This document shows, piece after piece, positions 10,803 to 21,354 of a DNA stretch of 64,000 bases (positions are counted from its first letter, which is position 1; each line of letters opens with the position of its first letter). This DNA is from Paraburkholderia largidicola. GTDB lineage: Bacteria; Pseudomonadota; Gammaproteobacteria; Burkholderiales; Burkholderiaceae. The DNA lies in NCBI RefSeq assembly GCF_013426895.1, contig NZ_AP023174.1, positions 2,604,001 through 2,668,000 of the forward strand. The letters run 5' to 3'. The position numbers were made by a program, and so were the translations under genes. The notes beneath the pieces are model-generated. The model was not told the origin of the DNA. It did no database searches and was given only the letters and a program-made list of their open reading frames with translations.

Positions 10803-12239
10803 TCACCACGTTTCGCGCATTACCATCAATCGCAATTCCGTCATGTCTTCGATCGCGTATCGGATGCCTTCGCGCCCGAGCCCCGAGTCCTTCACGCCGC
10901 CATACGGCATATTGTCGACGCGGAACGACGGCACATCGTTGATGACCACGCCGCCCACTTCGAGTTCATCCCAGGCCTGATGCGCGTGCGCGAGCGAATC
11001 CGTGAAAATGCCCGCCTGCAGGCCGAAGTCGCTGTCGTTGACGGTCGCGAGCGCAGTTTTGAAATCGTCGAACTTTTCGAGGATCGCCACGGGCCCGAAC
11101 GCCTCCTTGCGATACAGGTCGGTGTCGCGACCGACGTTCTCCAGCAGCGTCGCCTCGAACATCGCGCCGTCCACCTTGCCGCCCGCGACGATCTTCGCGC
11201 CCGCCTTCACCGCGCTTTCCATCCAGCCCGCGAGCCGCCGCGACTCCGACTCGGAGATCATCGGCCCGACGAAAGTTTTCTCGTCCTTCGGATCGCCCAT
11301 CTTCAGCGACTTCGTCTTCGCGATCAGCTTCTCGCGCAACGCGTCGTACAGCGACGCATGCGCGAGAATCCGCTGCACGCCGATGCAGCTTTGCCCCGAC
11401 TGATAGAACGCGCCGAACGCGAGCCGGTCGACGACGTAATCGAGCTTGTCGCGCTGGTCGCCATCGACGATCGCGGCCGCGTTGCCGCCCAGCTCCAGAA
11501 TCACCTTCTTCTTGCCCGCCTTCGCTTTCAGGTCCCAGCCGACGGCGGGTGAACCGGTGAACGACAGCAGCTTGAAGCGATCATCGGTGGTGAAGAGATC
11601 GGCGCCGTCACGATGCGCAGGCAGGACTGAGAACGCGCCTTTCGGCAGATCGGTTTCCGCGAGCACTTCGCCGATGATCAGCGCACCGATGGGCGTACGG
11701 CTCGCAGGCTTCAGCACGAACGGCACGCCCGCCGCCAGCGCCGGCGCGACCTTGTGCGCGGCCAGATTCAATGGAAAGTTAAATGGCGAGATGAAAGAGC
11801 ATGGCCCGATGGGCACCCGCTTCACGTACGCGTGGTAGCCCTTCGCGCGGGGCGAGATTTCCAGATTGACGATCTCGCCGTCGATGCGCACCGACTCTTC
11901 CGCCGCCACCTTGAACGTGTCGATCAGGCGTGTGACCTCGCCGCGCGAATCGTTGATCGGCTTGCCTGCTTCGATGCAGAGCGCCATCGCCATTTCATCG
12001 AAGCGCTCGCGAAAGCGTTTCACGCAATGTTCGAGCACGGCCTGGCGCTTGAACGGCGGGAACGCGCGCATCGCCGGCATCGCTTCCGCGGCCGCGGCGA
12101 TGGCTTGGTCGATCGCCTTCGCGTCGGCCATGGCAACGCGCGTCGCCACTTCGCCGCTGAACTTGTCGGTGACTTCCAGATCGGTGTTCGCGGCGACCGC
12201 AACGTTAGCGAGGTAGTACGGGTAACTCTTCTGCAACAT
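10803..12239 (-). CDS. NAD(P)-dependent aldehyde dehydrogenase
   Basis: Oxidises an aldehyde to the acid, substrate unknown. The 478-residue protein has the full ALDH superfamily layout: the oxyanion Asn in SPFNFPLN (Asn154), LSFTGSPAVGWD cofactor loop, general base Glu249 in VILELGGN and catalytic Cys285 in GQSCIGVQR. The pattern is closest, from memory, to the phosphonoacetaldehyde/glyceraldehyde-3-phosphate-like ALDH group. ATG 12239 has a good AGGAG upstream. It is the second gene of an operon, 91 bp after an acetolactate-synthase-like ThDP enzyme, which suggests that the two act in one small carbonyl pathway. Substrate is inference only. Confidence 0.85.
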   Translation of the reverse strand: MLQKSYPYYLANVAVAANTDLEVTDKFSGEVATRVAMADAKAIDQAIAAAAEAMPAMRAFPPFKRQAVLEHCVKRFRERFDEMAMALCIEAGKPINDSRGEVTRLIDTFKVAAEESVRIDGEIVNLEISPRAKGYHAYVKRVPIGPCSFISPFNFPLNLAAHKVAPALAAGVPFVLKPASRTPIGALIIGEVLAETDLPKGAFSVLPAHRDGADLFTTDDRFKLLSFTGSPAVGWDLKAKAGKKKVILELGGNAAAIVDGDQRDKLDYVVDRLAFGAFYQSGQSCIGVQRILAHASLYDALREKLIAKTKSLKMGDPKDEKTFVGPMISESESRRLAGWMESAVKAGAKIVAGGKVDGAMFEATLLENVGRDTDLYRKEAFGPVAILEKFDDFKTALATVNDSDFGLQAGIFTDSLAHAHQAWDELEVGGVVINDVPSFRVDNMPYGGVKDSGLGREGIRYAIEDMTELRLMVMRETW

Positions 12240-12330
12240 GACTCGTTCTCCTTGATCGCAATCGGCTGACACAGCGAACATCAGCAGCAAACACCGCGTC
12301 GCGCGCCGGACAAGAAAGACAGCGCAACGC

Positions 12331-13983
12331 TCAAAGCTGCGCCGAAAGCCGCTTGATCTCGCGATTCAGCACGCGCTCGTTGTCGGAGTAATCGATCGGC
12401 ACGTCGATCACATGCACGCCCGGTGTCGCGAAACACTCGCGCACGAGCGGCGCGAGTTCCGCCGCCGACGCGACGCGATGCCCATGCGCGCCATAGCTCT
12501 TCGCGTAGTCGACGAAATCGGGGTTCTGGAGCGTCATCCCGTAATCGGGGAAGTTCATGTTCTCCTGCTTCCAGCGGATCATGCCGAACGCGTCGTCGCG
12601 CACGATCAGCACGACGAGATCGAGCTTCATCCGCACCGCCGTCTCCAGTTCCTGCGAGTTCATCATGAAGCCGCCATCGCCGCACACGGCCATCACGTTG
12701 CGCTCGGGATGCACGATCTTGGTCGCGATCGCCGACGGCAGCCCCGCGCCCATCGACGCGAGCGCGTTGTCGAGCAGCAGCGAGTTCGGCTCGTGCGCGC
12801 GGTAGTAGCGCGCGAACCAGATCTTGTACATGCCGTTGTCGAGACAGATGATGCCATCCACCGGCATCGTCTCGTAGACGTCGTGGACGACGCGCACCGG
12901 GTACATCGGGAAGCGGTCATCGTGTTGACCCTTGGCCAGATGCGCTTCGAAATGCGCCTTGATCTCCTTGAAGCGCGCGAAGTCCCAATGCTCGCCCTTG
13001 CCTTGCAGGGCTTCTTTCATCTGCCAGACGGCGTTTGCGATATCGCCGACCACTTCGATCTGCGGGAAGTACACGGTGTCCACTTCGGCGCCGAGAAAAT
13101 TGACGTGGATCACCGTCTTCTCGCCCGTATCGGCGCTGCGCATGAAGAACGGCGGCTTTTCGATCACATCATGGCCGACGTTGATGATGCAGTCCGCGTG
13201 ATCGATCGCGCGATGCACGAAGTCGCCGTCCGACAGCGTCGCGTTGCCGAGCCACAGCGGATGCGATTCGTCGATCACGCCCTTGCCCATCTGCGTGGTG
13301 AAGAACGGAATGCCGATCTGGTCGACGAATTCGCGCAGCATCTTGCGCGTGGTCTTGCGGTTGCCGCCCGCGCCGATCATCAGCAACGGATGCTTCGCTT
13401 CGACGATCGCCTTCACCGCGTGCTCGACGGCCTTTTCCTCGGCGACGGGACGGCGGCTGTAGCTCTTCGGAATCGGCTTGCCGTCGCCCTCTTCGTGCGC
13501 GACGTCTTCGGGCAGTTCGAGGTGCGTGGCGCCCGGCCGCTCTTCCTCGGCCTGACGGAATGCCTCGCGCACCGACGCCGGAATATTGGCGACCGACACG
13601 ATCTGCCGCGTGTACTTGGTCAGCGGCTCCATCATCCGCACCACGTCGACGATCTGGAAATGGCCCTGCTTGCTCGACTTGATCGGCTTCTGGCCTGTGA
13701 CCATCAGCATCGGCATGCCGCCGAGCTGTGCATACGCGGCGGCCGTCACGAAGTTGGTGGCGCCGGGGCCGAGCGTCGCGAGACATACGCCCGTGCGTCC
13801 CGTCAGGCGGCCGTAGGTCGCGGCCATGAAGCCCGCCGCCTGCTCATGGCGGGTGAGCACGAGTTTGATTCTGGAGCGGCGCAGCGATTCGAGGAGATCG
13901 AGATTTTCTTCGCCAGGAATGCCGAACACGTACTCGACGCCTTCAGCCTCCAGCGATTTGACGAACAGATCCGATGCTTTCAT
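12331..13983 (-). CDS. Acetolactate-synthase-like ThDP enzyme, large subunit
   Basis: Thiamine-diphosphate enzyme of 550 residues resembling catabolic acetolactate synthase. Catalytic Glu47 lies in TRHEQAAGF, the N-terminus has GVEYVFGIPGEEN, and the cofactor/Mg motif begins AVCGDGGFMMN. In the second half of that motif the usual Asn metal ligand region reads VRDDAFG, an apparent Asn-to-Asp change compared with AlsS (WND). No small-subunit gene is adjacent, as with single-polypeptide AlsS-like enzymes. ATG 13983 gives the usual MKASDLFVKSLE start. It is followed by an aldehyde dehydrogenase in the same operon. It may be a true acetolactate synthase or a related carboligase/decarboxylase; the partner ALDH makes a catabolic role plausible. 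Confidence 0.75.
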   Translation of the reverse strand: MKASDLFVKSLEAEGVEYVFGIPGEENLDLLESLRRSRIKLVLTRHEQAAGFMAATYGRLTGRTGVCLATLGPGATNFVTAAAYAQLGGMPMLMVTGQKPIKSSKQGHFQIVDVVRMMEPLTKYTRQIVSVANIPASVREAFRQAEEERPGATHLELPEDVAHEEGDGKPIPKSYSRRPVAEEKAVEHAVKAIVEAKHPLLMIGAGGNRKTTRKMLREFVDQIGIPFFTTQMGKGVIDESHPLWLGNATLSDGDFVHRAIDHADCIINVGHDVIEKPPFFMRSADTGEKTVIHVNFLGAEVDTVYFPQIEVVGDIANAVWQMKEALQGKGEHWDFARFKEIKAHFEAHLAKGQHDDRFPMYPVRVVHDVYETMPVDGIICLDNGMYKIWFARYYRAHEPNSLLLDNALASMGAGLPSAIATKIVHPERNVMAVCGDGGFMMNSQELETAVRMKLDLVVLIVRDDAFGMIRWKQENMNFPDYGMTLQNPDFVDYAKSYGAHGHRVASAAELAPLVRECFATPGVHVIDVPIDYSDNERVLNREIKRLSAQL

Positions 13984-14227
13984 GGGAAGTCTCGCTTGAC
14001 GAACGAACGCAGACCGGGCCGCTACAACGCAGATGACGCAGGCAACGGCACGCGGACAAGGATGATCGAAGACGATGACAGCCGCGCCGATGCATCGAGA
14101 CGGGGCGCGGCCTGTGCGTGGCACACAGCTTACTACCGGAGGCGAAAACGCGTCGTTTCACGCGCATGCGGTCAGGATGCGCCGCGAACTAATAAAAAGG
14201 TGCGAGAGAACGGAACGGCAAGAAGAA

Positions 14228-14599
14228 TCAGCGGACGATGGTCACGCAGTCGGACAACAACGGCGGCGCGTCCTCGCCGAGCATCGCGTCGTAGAGCGTG
14301 GCCTGCGGGCCCTTCGTCCACCACGTGTAGCTGCCTGCCTGATACTTCGCACCGGAGCCGGACATCACATTGACGAACAGCATCTGCCGGCCTTTCACCG
14401 GCAGCACCGCGAAGCTCTGACCGTTGGTTGCGTTCAGATAGGTGACCTGCAGGATGCGGCCTGTCGCGCAGGTGTACTTCTGCGTCACGCGATGCGACGT
14501 GCGGATGTCGGGCAACGGCAGCAACCCGGCGGCGCGGGCCACGCCCGACACAGCGACGAACGCCAGCACGCCCACTGATGCAACCCACCGTCTGCTCAT
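14228..14599 (-). CDS. MliC-family lysozyme inhibitor, exported
   Basis: Small exported protein (123 residues) with a Sec signal peptide (MSRRWVASVGVLAFVAVSG, likely cleavage after ARA near residue 23). The mature part has the MliC/PliC pattern: YTCATGRILQVTYLNATNGQSFAVLP, a central SGSGAKYQAGSYTWW segment and a late Cys in SDCVTIVR that could pair with the first. Members bind C-type lysozyme in the periplasm or on the membrane and protect peptidoglycan. There is no lipobox, so it is probably the soluble periplasmic form. ATG 14599 follows AGGAAG. The gene lies 62 bp after a small lipoprotein on the same strand. Confidence 0.75.
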   Translation of the reverse strand: MSRRWVASVGVLAFVAVSGVARAAGLLPLPDIRTSHRVTQKYTCATGRILQVTYLNATNGQSFAVLPVKGRQMLFVNVMSGSGAKYQAGSYTWWTKGPQATLYDAMLGEDAPPLLSDCVTIVR

Positions 14600-14661
14600 C
14601 GAATGCCTCGCTTCCTGATGTCCTTTCGTTATGACTGCGCGCCCTTGCCGAAGGTTGCGAC

Positions 14662-14865
14662 TCATGGATCGATCACGTCGGCGCAGGCGTCGGTCGGCGC
14701 GGCAGCCACGTGGCCGACCACGGGAACGATCTTCAGTCCCGCCGACGCGATGCGGCACGGCGCGGCGGCCAGCCCGCAACCGCTCAACGCCGTCATCAAC
14801 CCGATCGCCGATGCGAGCAGCGCGATACGCCGCGCGACCGCGCTACCTGTCAGTCCAGCTTTCAC
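14662..14865 (-). CDS. Small lipoprotein (DUF6726-like)
   Basis: A 67-residue predicted lipoprotein. The start is a GTG at 14865 with AAGGAG eight bases upstream; the longer in-frame opening at 14931 lacks this site. The N-terminus has basic residues, a hydrophobic stretch (IALLASAIGLMTAL) and the lipobox LSGC, so the mature protein starts at that Cys. The short mature part carries GLAAAPCRIASAGLKIVP and a late Cys in TDACADVID. I recall this as the DUF6726 family of Burkholderiales, function unknown. It precedes the lysozyme inhibitor gene, so both are probably co-expressed envelope proteins. Confidence 0.65.
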   Translation of the reverse strand: MKAGLTGSAVARRIALLASAIGLMTALSGCGLAAAPCRIASAGLKIVPVVGHVAAAPTDACADVIDP

Positions 14866-14933
14866 GCACACTGCTCCTTGCCCGCTATACGTTCGATCCG
14901 CAACAGCCGCGACAGGCGAACCGCCACGCATGG

Positions 14934-16148
14934 TTATCTGGTCGACACCGGCTTGACGGCGGCAGCCGCCTGCTTGGCGCGTTGCAGCGCTTCGCCGATA
15001 TCGTCGCCCGTCGCGAGCGCCACGCCCATGCGGCGCTTGACGAAGCTCTCGGGCTTGCCGAACAGGCGCAGATCCGCGCCCGGCACGGCGAGTGCCTGCG
15101 CGACGCCTTCGAACGCGATGCCCGTCTCGTCGAGCCCGCCGTAGATCACGGCCGACGCGCCCGGCGCGCGCAAGGTCGTATCGACGGGCAAGCCGAGAAT
15201 CGCGCGCGCGTGCAACTCGAACTCGGAGAAACGCTGCGACGCGAGCGTCACGAGCCCGGTGTCATGCGGACGCGGGCTCACTTCCGAGAACCATACGTCA
15301 TCGCCGCGCACGAAAAGTTCCACGCCGAACAGGCCCCGGCCGCCAAGCGCCGTCGTCACCTTGTCGGCGATCTCGCGCGAGCGTTCGAGCGCGCGCGGGC
15401 TCATCGGCTGCGGCTGCCACGATTCGACGTAGTCGCCTGCGACCTGCACGTGGCCGATCGGCTCGCAGAAATACGTGGCCGTCTGCTGCGTGGCGGATTC
15501 GATTGCGCGTACGGTCAACTGCGTGATCTCGTATTCGAAGTTGATGAAGCCTTCGACGATCACGCGCCCGTGATTCACGCGGCCGCCCGCCATCGCGTAC
15601 TGCCATGCGGGCTCGACGTCGGCGTCGCTGCGCAGCACCGACTGCCCCTTGCCCGACGACGACATCACCGGCTTCACGACACACGGATAACCGACCTTCG
15701 CGATGCCCGCCTTCAGTTCGTCGATCGAATCGGCGAACGCGTACGGCGACGTGGGCAGGCCGAGTTCCTCGGCGGCGAGGCGGCGGATGCCTTCGCGGTT
15801 CATCGTCAGTTGCGTGGCGCGCGCCGTCGGGATCACTTCGGCGACGCCTTCCGTTTCGATCGCGGCAAGCGCATCGGTGGCGATGGCTTCGATTTCCGGC
15901 ACGATCAGATGCGGACGCTCTTTCTCGACCAGCGCGCGCAGCGCCTTCGCGTCCGTCATGTCGATCACGTGCGAGCGGTGCGCAACCTGATGCCCCGGCG
16001 CGTTCGGATAACGGTCGACCGCGATCACTTCAACGCCAAGCCGTTGCAGCGCGATGATCACTTCCTTGCCCAGTTCGCCCGCGCCGAGCAGCATGACGCG
16101 CGTTGCCGAGGTCGAAAGCGGTGTGCCGATGCGTTGGCCGATCATCAT
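14934..16148 (-). CDS. purT: Formate-dependent GAR transformylase PurT
   Basis: ATP-grasp enzyme that uses formate and ATP to formylate glycinamide ribonucleotide in purine synthesis. The 404-residue product has the N-terminal preATP-grasp signature [35 protein letters not shown], the ATP-grasp lid [15 protein letters not shown], and the Mg/ATP-binding [25 protein letters not shown]. The start is the ATG at 16148 (MMIGQRIG) with CTGGAG upstream. A 10-bp palindrome ATGTTAACAT (16202-16211) lies about 55 bp upstream and could be an operator or overlap the promoter. Identity is secure. Confidence 0.95.
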   Translation of the reverse strand: MMIGQRIGTPLSTSATRVMLLGAGELGKEVIIALQRLGVEVIAVDRYPNAPGHQVAHRSHVIDMTDAKALRALVEKERPHLIVPEIEAIATDALAAIETEGVAEVIPTARATQLTMNREGIRRLAAEELGLPTSPYAFADSIDELKAGIAKVGYPCVVKPVMSSSGKGQSVLRSDADVEPAWQYAMAGGRVNHGRVIVEGFINFEYEITQLTVRAIESATQQTATYFCEPIGHVQVAGDYVESWQPQPMSPRALERSREIADKVTTALGGRGLFGVELFVRGDDVWFSEVSPRPHDTGLVTLASQRFSEFELHARAILGLPVDTTLRAPGASAVIYGGLDETGIAFEGVAQALAVPGADLRLFGKPESFVKRRMGVALATGDDIGEALQRAKQAAAAVKPVSTR

Positions 16149-16492
16149 GGAAGCTCCAGAGAATTTGTGACAAAAAGCGGATGGAATGAATGACTGCGGC
16201 GATGTTAACATGCGCGGCCCCTGCTGCTGCGCCTGCCGCGTGCCGATAACCCGTGTAGGGAGTGTGTCGCAGGCGACGTTGCCGGCCGCGCTTTCAGCCC
16301 GCCGGGGCGGCGTCCGGGCACGCCGGCGAAATCCCGCAAACGGACTGCAACCGCGGCGCGGACGGCGTCGTCGCGGCAAGCCCGCGTTGTGCCGATGCCG
16401 CCTATGTCTTTTGTCACCGGCGTTTGCGCTCGCATGCGGCAAGCGTAGTGCGATACCCTTACGCCTTCGCCAGTTTAGAGAGGAACGACGAT
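16149..16492. other. Divergent promoter region of purT and the META lipoprotein
   Basis: Contains the upstream regions of two divergent genes. The only clear element is the perfect palindrome ATGTTAACAT at 16202-16211 near purT. The central part is GC-rich with weak dyads and no coding signal. No gene is supported here. Confidence 0.4.
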
Positions 16493-17101
16493 ATGCAGCC
16501 CACGTCCGCCACGCCACGCGACACACGCTCGAGCGCAACCCCTGGAGCATCGCCGAATGCACCTGACACGGCTGCGCACGTGTCGCTGCGCCGGCGCGCG
16601 GGTCATGCGCTGGCCGTCGTGTCGATGGCCGCGTCACTGGCCATGCTCGTCGCCGCCTGCTCGATGCCGAAACATGCCGACACGGAAGCCCCGCCGCCCG
16701 ATCCATTCAACCCCGCGGCCACGCAACTGCTCGACAACACCGACTGGCAACTCAGCAGCTGGAAGCTCGCCTCGGGCAGCACGCGCGAGGTGCCGGGCGG
16801 CGCGAGCGGCGAACCCATCACGCTCGTGCTGTCGACGGAAACGGGCCTGCGGCGCGCCAGCGGCTTCTCCGGCTGCAACCGCTACACGGGCACGTACATG
16901 CTGAAGGACGGCAAGCTGAGCTTCGGGCCGCTCGCGGGCACGCGCATGGCATGCGCGACGCCGGGCGGCAAGATCGAAGGCGCGTATCTCGCCGCGCTTG
17001 CGCATGTCGAGCGCTCGGCCGTCGACATGCGCAAGCCGCAACAGCTTCAGTTGATGCTCGATAACGGCGACACGCTGGTGTTCGCGCGGCGCGGCCAATG
17101 A
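16493..17101 (+). CDS. META/HslJ-domain lipoprotein
   Basis: A 202-residue envelope protein. After a basic N-terminal region a hydrophobic segment ([18 protein letters not shown]) ends in a lipobox-like LVAAC, so it is likely lipid-anchored, although the signal is preceded by an unusually long, about 40-residue, hydrophilic stretch. The C-terminal half is a META domain: [38 protein letters not shown] and the terminal [18 protein letters not shown]/HslJ proteins are linked to stress or drug tolerance but have no single known activity. ATG 16493 has GAGAGGA upstream. A later internal ATG (VVSMAAS) would give a shorter, more standard signal peptide. Confidence 0.75.
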   Translation: MQPTSATPRDTRSSATPGASPNAPDTAAHVSLRRRAGHALAVVSMAASLAMLVAACSMPKHADTEAPPPDPFNPAATQLLDNTDWQLSSWKLASGSTREVPGGASGEPITLVLSTETGLRRASGFSGCNRYTGTYMLKDGKLSFGPLAGTRMACATPGGKIEGAYLAALAHVERSAVDMRKPQQLQLMLDNGDTLVFARRGQ

Positions 17102-17227
17102 CCGCACGGCCGGCGAACGTCAACCGTATAGAGACGCCGCACGCTGCGCGGCATTCGCTTGCGGATATGGCCCGCTTTGCCCAGTTAAACTCGACGGATC
17201 GCGCGCTCGCGCATCCGTCATTCGTTG

Positions 17228-20200
17228 ATGTCTAGCATGCAAACGGTAGTTTTCGGCTGGTTCGGCGCCTCCGCCGTCTGGTTTCTTCCCCTGTTGTGGC
17301 GTCTCGTGAAGTCCGTGCTGCCGGGCGGCGCGGGCCTGCGTGGTCCCGGCACGATCCGGCTGTGGCTCGGCTTTGTCTGCGTGATGATCGCGAGCTGCAC
17401 GCTGGAGGCGTCGCTCGTCAACGTGCAGGGGTTCGACGGCTTCGGGCATGCGCTGTCGACGGGTCTCACGCATCTGATGGGGCGCGTCGCGACGCCGCTG
17501 GTGATGCTCGGCCTCTTCGGGGTGTCGCTGCCGTGGCTCGTCGGTTTCAGGTGGCCGTCGGTGATCGCGTGGGCCAATGAGGCGTTTGGGCTCGGGCTGT
17601 CGCGCGGCGCGCGCGACGACGAACCGCGCAGCCACGCGTCGCGTGCCGCCGAGATAGCGCCGTCCCATAGCAGCGCGCCTATCAATACGATGGCGCCCAA
17701 AACCAATGGACGCTATGCGCGGCCGACCGTGTGGCGGCCGCCCTCGACGACGCGCGCTGCGGGTGCGGCGAGTGCCGCGAGTGCCGCAGTCGCGGCGGGC
17801 GAAGCGATGGGTATGCCGGGTGGTTCGATGGCGGGTGCTGGCGGAGTCGCGCGCAACACCGTTGGCGCGGCAATGGGCGGCGCGCCGGCAAGCGCCTCGT
17901 CCATCCACCGGGCGAGCGCACCCAAGCCGTGGACGCCCGCCGAGCCGGTCGCGCCTTCCGGCTGGCTCAACACCGATACGCCGCGCGCCCATTCGCGCGA
18001 CACCTCGCCCGCGCTGATGGAAGCTGCCCGCGTTGCATCCACCCCACCGACTGTGTTCGGCAGCACGGCTGCCCTGCAGTCGTCGAAAGCGGCTGCGGCC
18101 AATGCTGGCGCACGCGGCCCGTCAGTGAATCCCGCCGTGGCATCGGCGCGCTCGGCGGCCTTGCGTGGGGTCGCATCCGCGCAGAGCCGTCAGACGGCAT
18201 CGGTCGGCGCGGTAACACCCGTCGCGCCGACGCGGCGAGCCGTCGCACCATCCGGTTCGCCGGCCGTGCGCCGCGACACGCCGAATCTCAAGGTGCCCGC
18301 CTACACGCGCGCCAATCATTCGCCCGCCCAACCCGTCGCGCCGGCGTCGAGCGTGCAGGAAACCTTGCGCAGCATCGAGGAAAACGCCGCGCGCTGGACG
18401 ACGCTCGCGGGCGCAAGTCTCGCCCGGCGCTCGGCGAGCGATCCGGCGAAGCTTGCCGATACGCGCGACATACCGGCTCCCGCAGATGGAATGAATGCAC
18501 AGACGCCGTCCGCTAGTAGTCGGGCGGTCGAGACTTCTATGGGTTCCGCAGTCTCGGCAGGCGTGTCGGGCGCGGAGGCCGTCGCTGCCGTCGATCAGGC
18601 GGTGTCGGCGCTCGAAGCTGCTATTGCAACGCAGCCGACGCCCGCTGCGGGAAGCGTTGCGCCTTCGGCAGCAGCGAACGGAATCGAACGCAACGACGAA
18701 GTCGCTCAGCCGGTTGTGGTCGCGCCGCCCGTGATGTCTTCGGCGGATGAGCAATCGCCGGTCGCCGAGGCAGAGCCGCTGTTGCAAATGGCCACAGAAG
18801 AGCAAACACACTCGCCTGGCGCGCAGCCCGGGATTGCTCACGCCCCGCCGGCCGCGCTTGCTAACAACGTGACGACAAGCGCGACGGTTGTCGAAGCGCT
18901 CGCACAGGCTAGCGCCGCGCCGGAGATTGAATCGACTGTTGCGACGACTGTGTCCGAGCCAGTTGCAGCACAACCGCAAGCCGCTGCCGAACCGGTCGCG
19001 ACAGAGACGCAAGAGATCGCGCAAAGCGTGGCGCCCGTTGCCCCGATTTCCGCGTCGTTCGAACCGTCCGCGATCATCGCAACGCCCGAACAACCGACGG
19101 CGCCTTCGCCCGACGCATCGACGCCCTCCGTCGACTCCGCGCCAGCCGATGCAATCGCAACCCCGGCACAACCCACGTCGACGCAGCACGACGAGCCGCG
19201 AGCCGTAGAAAGCGAGCCGGAATTGCCGGCGGAAATCGCCGTCCCTGAACAGCATCCGACTGTCGCTCATGCTGTCGAGTCTGCAGCCGAACCCAAAGCT
19301 CCCGTTGCTCCGCCAGCGGACATCGCATCGCCCGCAGTGGAAGAGCCCGCGCTCGCGGAACAGGTCGAAGCCGCCCCTACCCCGCTTGCGCCATGGGATG
19401 CGATCACGCAATCCGTGTCGCTCATGCGGGTGGCTTCCGCAACCGCTCCTTCGATACAAGAAGCGCATCACGCCTCGTTATCGAGCGCGCCTGCGTACGG
19501 CGACGCTGACACACCGTCCGAACCTGACGCTGTGTCGACCGCCTTCGACGATACGGAAGCCCCTTCGAACATCGTGCGCTTCCCAGGCCCGGCCCTCGTT
19601 GCGCAAACGCCTGAACAGACCTCGGCCGACGAGTTCGAACCAGACCTGACCCAGGACGAGCCCGCCGCCGCGCCCGAAGCACCGCAAGACGCGCAACAGG
19701 AGCCGCCTGCCGCTGCCCCGCCCCGCCCCGTCGTGCGCGGCCACAGCGGTCCCGCTTTCGAGTTCTACGCGCCCGCGGCCTCGCACATCGAACTGCCGAC
19801 ACTCGATCTGCTCGCGCCCGCCTCGTCCGACGTCGAGCCCGTCAGTGAAGAAAAACTCGCTGAAACGGGTGCGCTGATCGAACAGCGTCTGCAGGAATTC
19901 AAGGTGCCCGTGACGGTCGTCGGCGCATCGGCCGGCCCCGTCATCACGCGCTTCGAAGTCGAGCCGGCGCTCGGCGTGCGCGGCAGCCAGATCGTCGGGC
20001 TGATGAAGGATCTGTCGCGTGGGCTCGGTCTGACGTCGATCCGCGTCGTCGAGACGATTCCAGGCAAGACCTGCATGGGTCTCGAACTGCCGAATGCCAA
20101 GCGGCAAACGATCCGTCTTTCCGAGATTCTGGAGGCCAACGTCTATCAGAAGTCCACGTCGAATCTGACGCTGGCGATGGGCAAGGACATCACCGGCCAC

Positions 20201-21265
20201 CCGGTCGTCACCGATCTCGCGAAAGCGCCGCATATGCTGGTCGCGGGTACGACGGGTTCGGGCAAGTCGGTGGCGATCAACGCGATGATCGTCTCGCTGC
20301 TGTACAAGGCGACGCCCGAAGACGTGCGCATGATCATGATCGATCCGAAGATGCTGGAGCTTTCCGTGTACGAAGGCATCCCGCATCTGCTCGCGCCTGT
20401 CGTGACGGACATGAAGCTCGCTGCCAACGCGCTCAACTGGTGTGTCGGCGAGATGGAAAAGCGCTACCGGCTGATGTCGGCCGTCGGCGTGCGCAATCTG
20501 CAAGGCTTCAACCAGAAGATCCGCGACGCCGCCGCGAAAGAGAAGAAGATCGGCAATCCGTTCTCGCTGACGCCCGATGCGCCCGAGCCGCTGTCGCCGC
20601 TGCCGCTGATCGTCGTCGTGATCGACGAGCTGGCCGACCTGATGATGGTCGCGGGCAAAAAGATCGAAGAACTGATCGCGCGTCTCGCGCAGAAAGCGCG
20701 CGCGGCGGGCATCCACCTGATTCTCGCGACCCAGCGTCCTTCCGTCGACGTGATCACCGGTCTCATCAAGGCGAACATCCCGACGCGCGTCGCGTTCCAG
20801 GTGTCGTCGAAGATCGACTCGCGCACGATTCTCGACCAGATGGGTGCCGAGTCGCTGCTCGGCCAGGGCGACATGCTGTTCCTGCCGCCCGGTACCGGCT
20901 ACCCGCAGCGCGTGCACGGCGCGTTCGTCGCCGACGAGGAAGTGCACCGGATCGTCGAGCATCTGAAGCAGTTCGGCGAGCCGGAATACATCGAAGGGAT
21001 TCTCGACGGCCCCGCGACGGATGGCGGCGCCACCCAGGACCTGTTCGGCGAAACGCCGGATGCGGAAGCCGACCCGCTTTACGACGAAGCCGTCGCGTTC
21101 GTCGTGCGCACCCGGCGCGCGTCGATCTCGGCGGTGCAGCGGCAGTTGCGCATCGGCTATAACCGCGCGGCGCGGCTCGTCGAGCAGATGGAGACGGCGG
21201 GCCTCGTGTCGGCGATGGGCATCAACGGCAGCCGCGAAGTGCTCGCGCCGGGGCCGGCGGAGTAA
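17228..21265 (+). CDS. ftsK: DNA translocase FtsK with very long linker
   Basis: Septum-anchored DNA pump that coordinates chromosome segregation with division. The 1345-residue protein has about three N-terminal membrane segments (within residues 5-115), then an extremely long Ala/Pro/Glu/Val-rich linker (about residues 130-860), then the alpha-beta motor with Walker [10 protein letters not shown] (about 1006-1014) and Walker [13 protein letters not shown], and the C-terminal winged-helix gamma domain ([18 protein letters not shown] to the end) that reads KOPS. Start is ATG 17228, with TTG 17225 and ATG 17237 as alternatives. The first helix of the usual four-helix membrane domain appears to be missing. 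It is most likely one of two FtsK paralogues in such genomes. Confidence 0.92.
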   Translation: MSSMQTVVFGWFGASAVWFLPLLWRLVKSVLPGGAGLRGPGTIRLWLGFVCVMIASCTLEASLVNVQGFDGFGHALSTGLTHLMGRVATPLVMLGLFGVSLPWLVGFRWPSVIAWANEAFGLGLSRGARDDEPRSHASRAAEIAPSHSSAPINTMAPKTNGRYARPTVWRPPSTTRAAGAASAASAAVAAGEAMGMPGGSMAGAGGVARNTVGAAMGGAPASASSIHRASAPKPWTPAEPVAPSGWLNTDTPRAHSRDTSPALMEAARVASTPPTVFGSTAALQSSKAAAANAGARGPSVNPAVASARSAALRGVASAQSRQTASVGAVTPVAPTRRAVAPSGSPAVRRDTPNLKVPAYTRANHSPAQPVAPASSVQETLRSIEENAARWTTLAGASLARRSASDPAKLADTRDIPAPADGMNAQTPSASSRAVETSMGSAVSAGVSGAEAVAAVDQAVSALEAAIATQPTPAAGSVAPSAAANGIERNDEVAQPVVVAPPVMSSADEQSPVAEAEPLLQMATEEQTHSPGAQPGIAHAPPAALANNVTTSATVVEALAQASAAPEIESTVATTVSEPVAAQPQAAAEPVATETQEIAQSVAPVAPISASFEPSAIIATPEQPTAPSPDASTPSVDSAPADAIATPAQPTSTQHDEPRAVESEPELPAEIAVPEQHPTVAHAVESAAEPKAPVAPPADIASPAVEEPALAEQVEAAPTPLAPWDAITQSVSLMRVASATAPSIQEAHHASLSSAPAYGDADTPSEPDAVSTAFDDTEAPSNIVRFPGPALVAQTPEQTSADEFEPDLTQDEPAAAPEAPQDAQQEPPAAAPPRPVVRGHSGPAFEFYAPAASHIELPTLDLLAPASSDVEPVSEEKLAETGALIEQRLQEFKVPVTVVGASAGPVITRFEVEPALGVRGSQIVGLMKDLSRGLGLTSIRVVETIPGKTCMGLELPNAKRQTIRLSEILEANVYQKSTSNLTLAMGKDITGHPVVTDLAKAPHMLVAGTTGSGKSVAINAMIVSLLYKATPEDVRMIMIDPKMLELSVYEGIPHLLAPVVTDMKLAANALNWCVGEMEKRYRLMSAVGVRNLQGFNQKIRDAAAKEKKIGNPFSLTPDAPEPLSPLPLIVVVIDELADLMMVAGKKIEELIARLAQKARAAGIHLILATQRPSVDVITGLIKANIPTRVAFQVSSKIDSRTILDQMGAESLLGQGDMLFLPPGTGYPQRVHGAFVADEEVHRIVEHLKQFGEPEYIEGILDGPATDGGATQDLFGETPDAEADPLYDEAVAFVVRTRRASISAVQRQLRIGYNRAARLVEQMETAGLVSAMGINGSREVLAPGPAE

Positions 21266-21354
21266 GCCGCTTTCGGACTTGAAGGAACGCCGCTGCGGGA
21301 ACAGAAGAAATCGTCGAACGCAGCGGCGACATTCGCCTCTTCACACCACCGTCA

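Noticed and set aside
12412..14373. 653-residue plus-strand frame opposite the acetolactate-synthase-like gene
   Set aside because: Antisense shadow rich in Arg and His; no ribosome-binding site.
18122..19471. 449-residue minus-strand frame opposite the ftsK linker, Arg/Gly/Cys-rich
   Set aside because: It mirrors the Ala/Pro/Glu linker codons; composition is not that of a natural protein.
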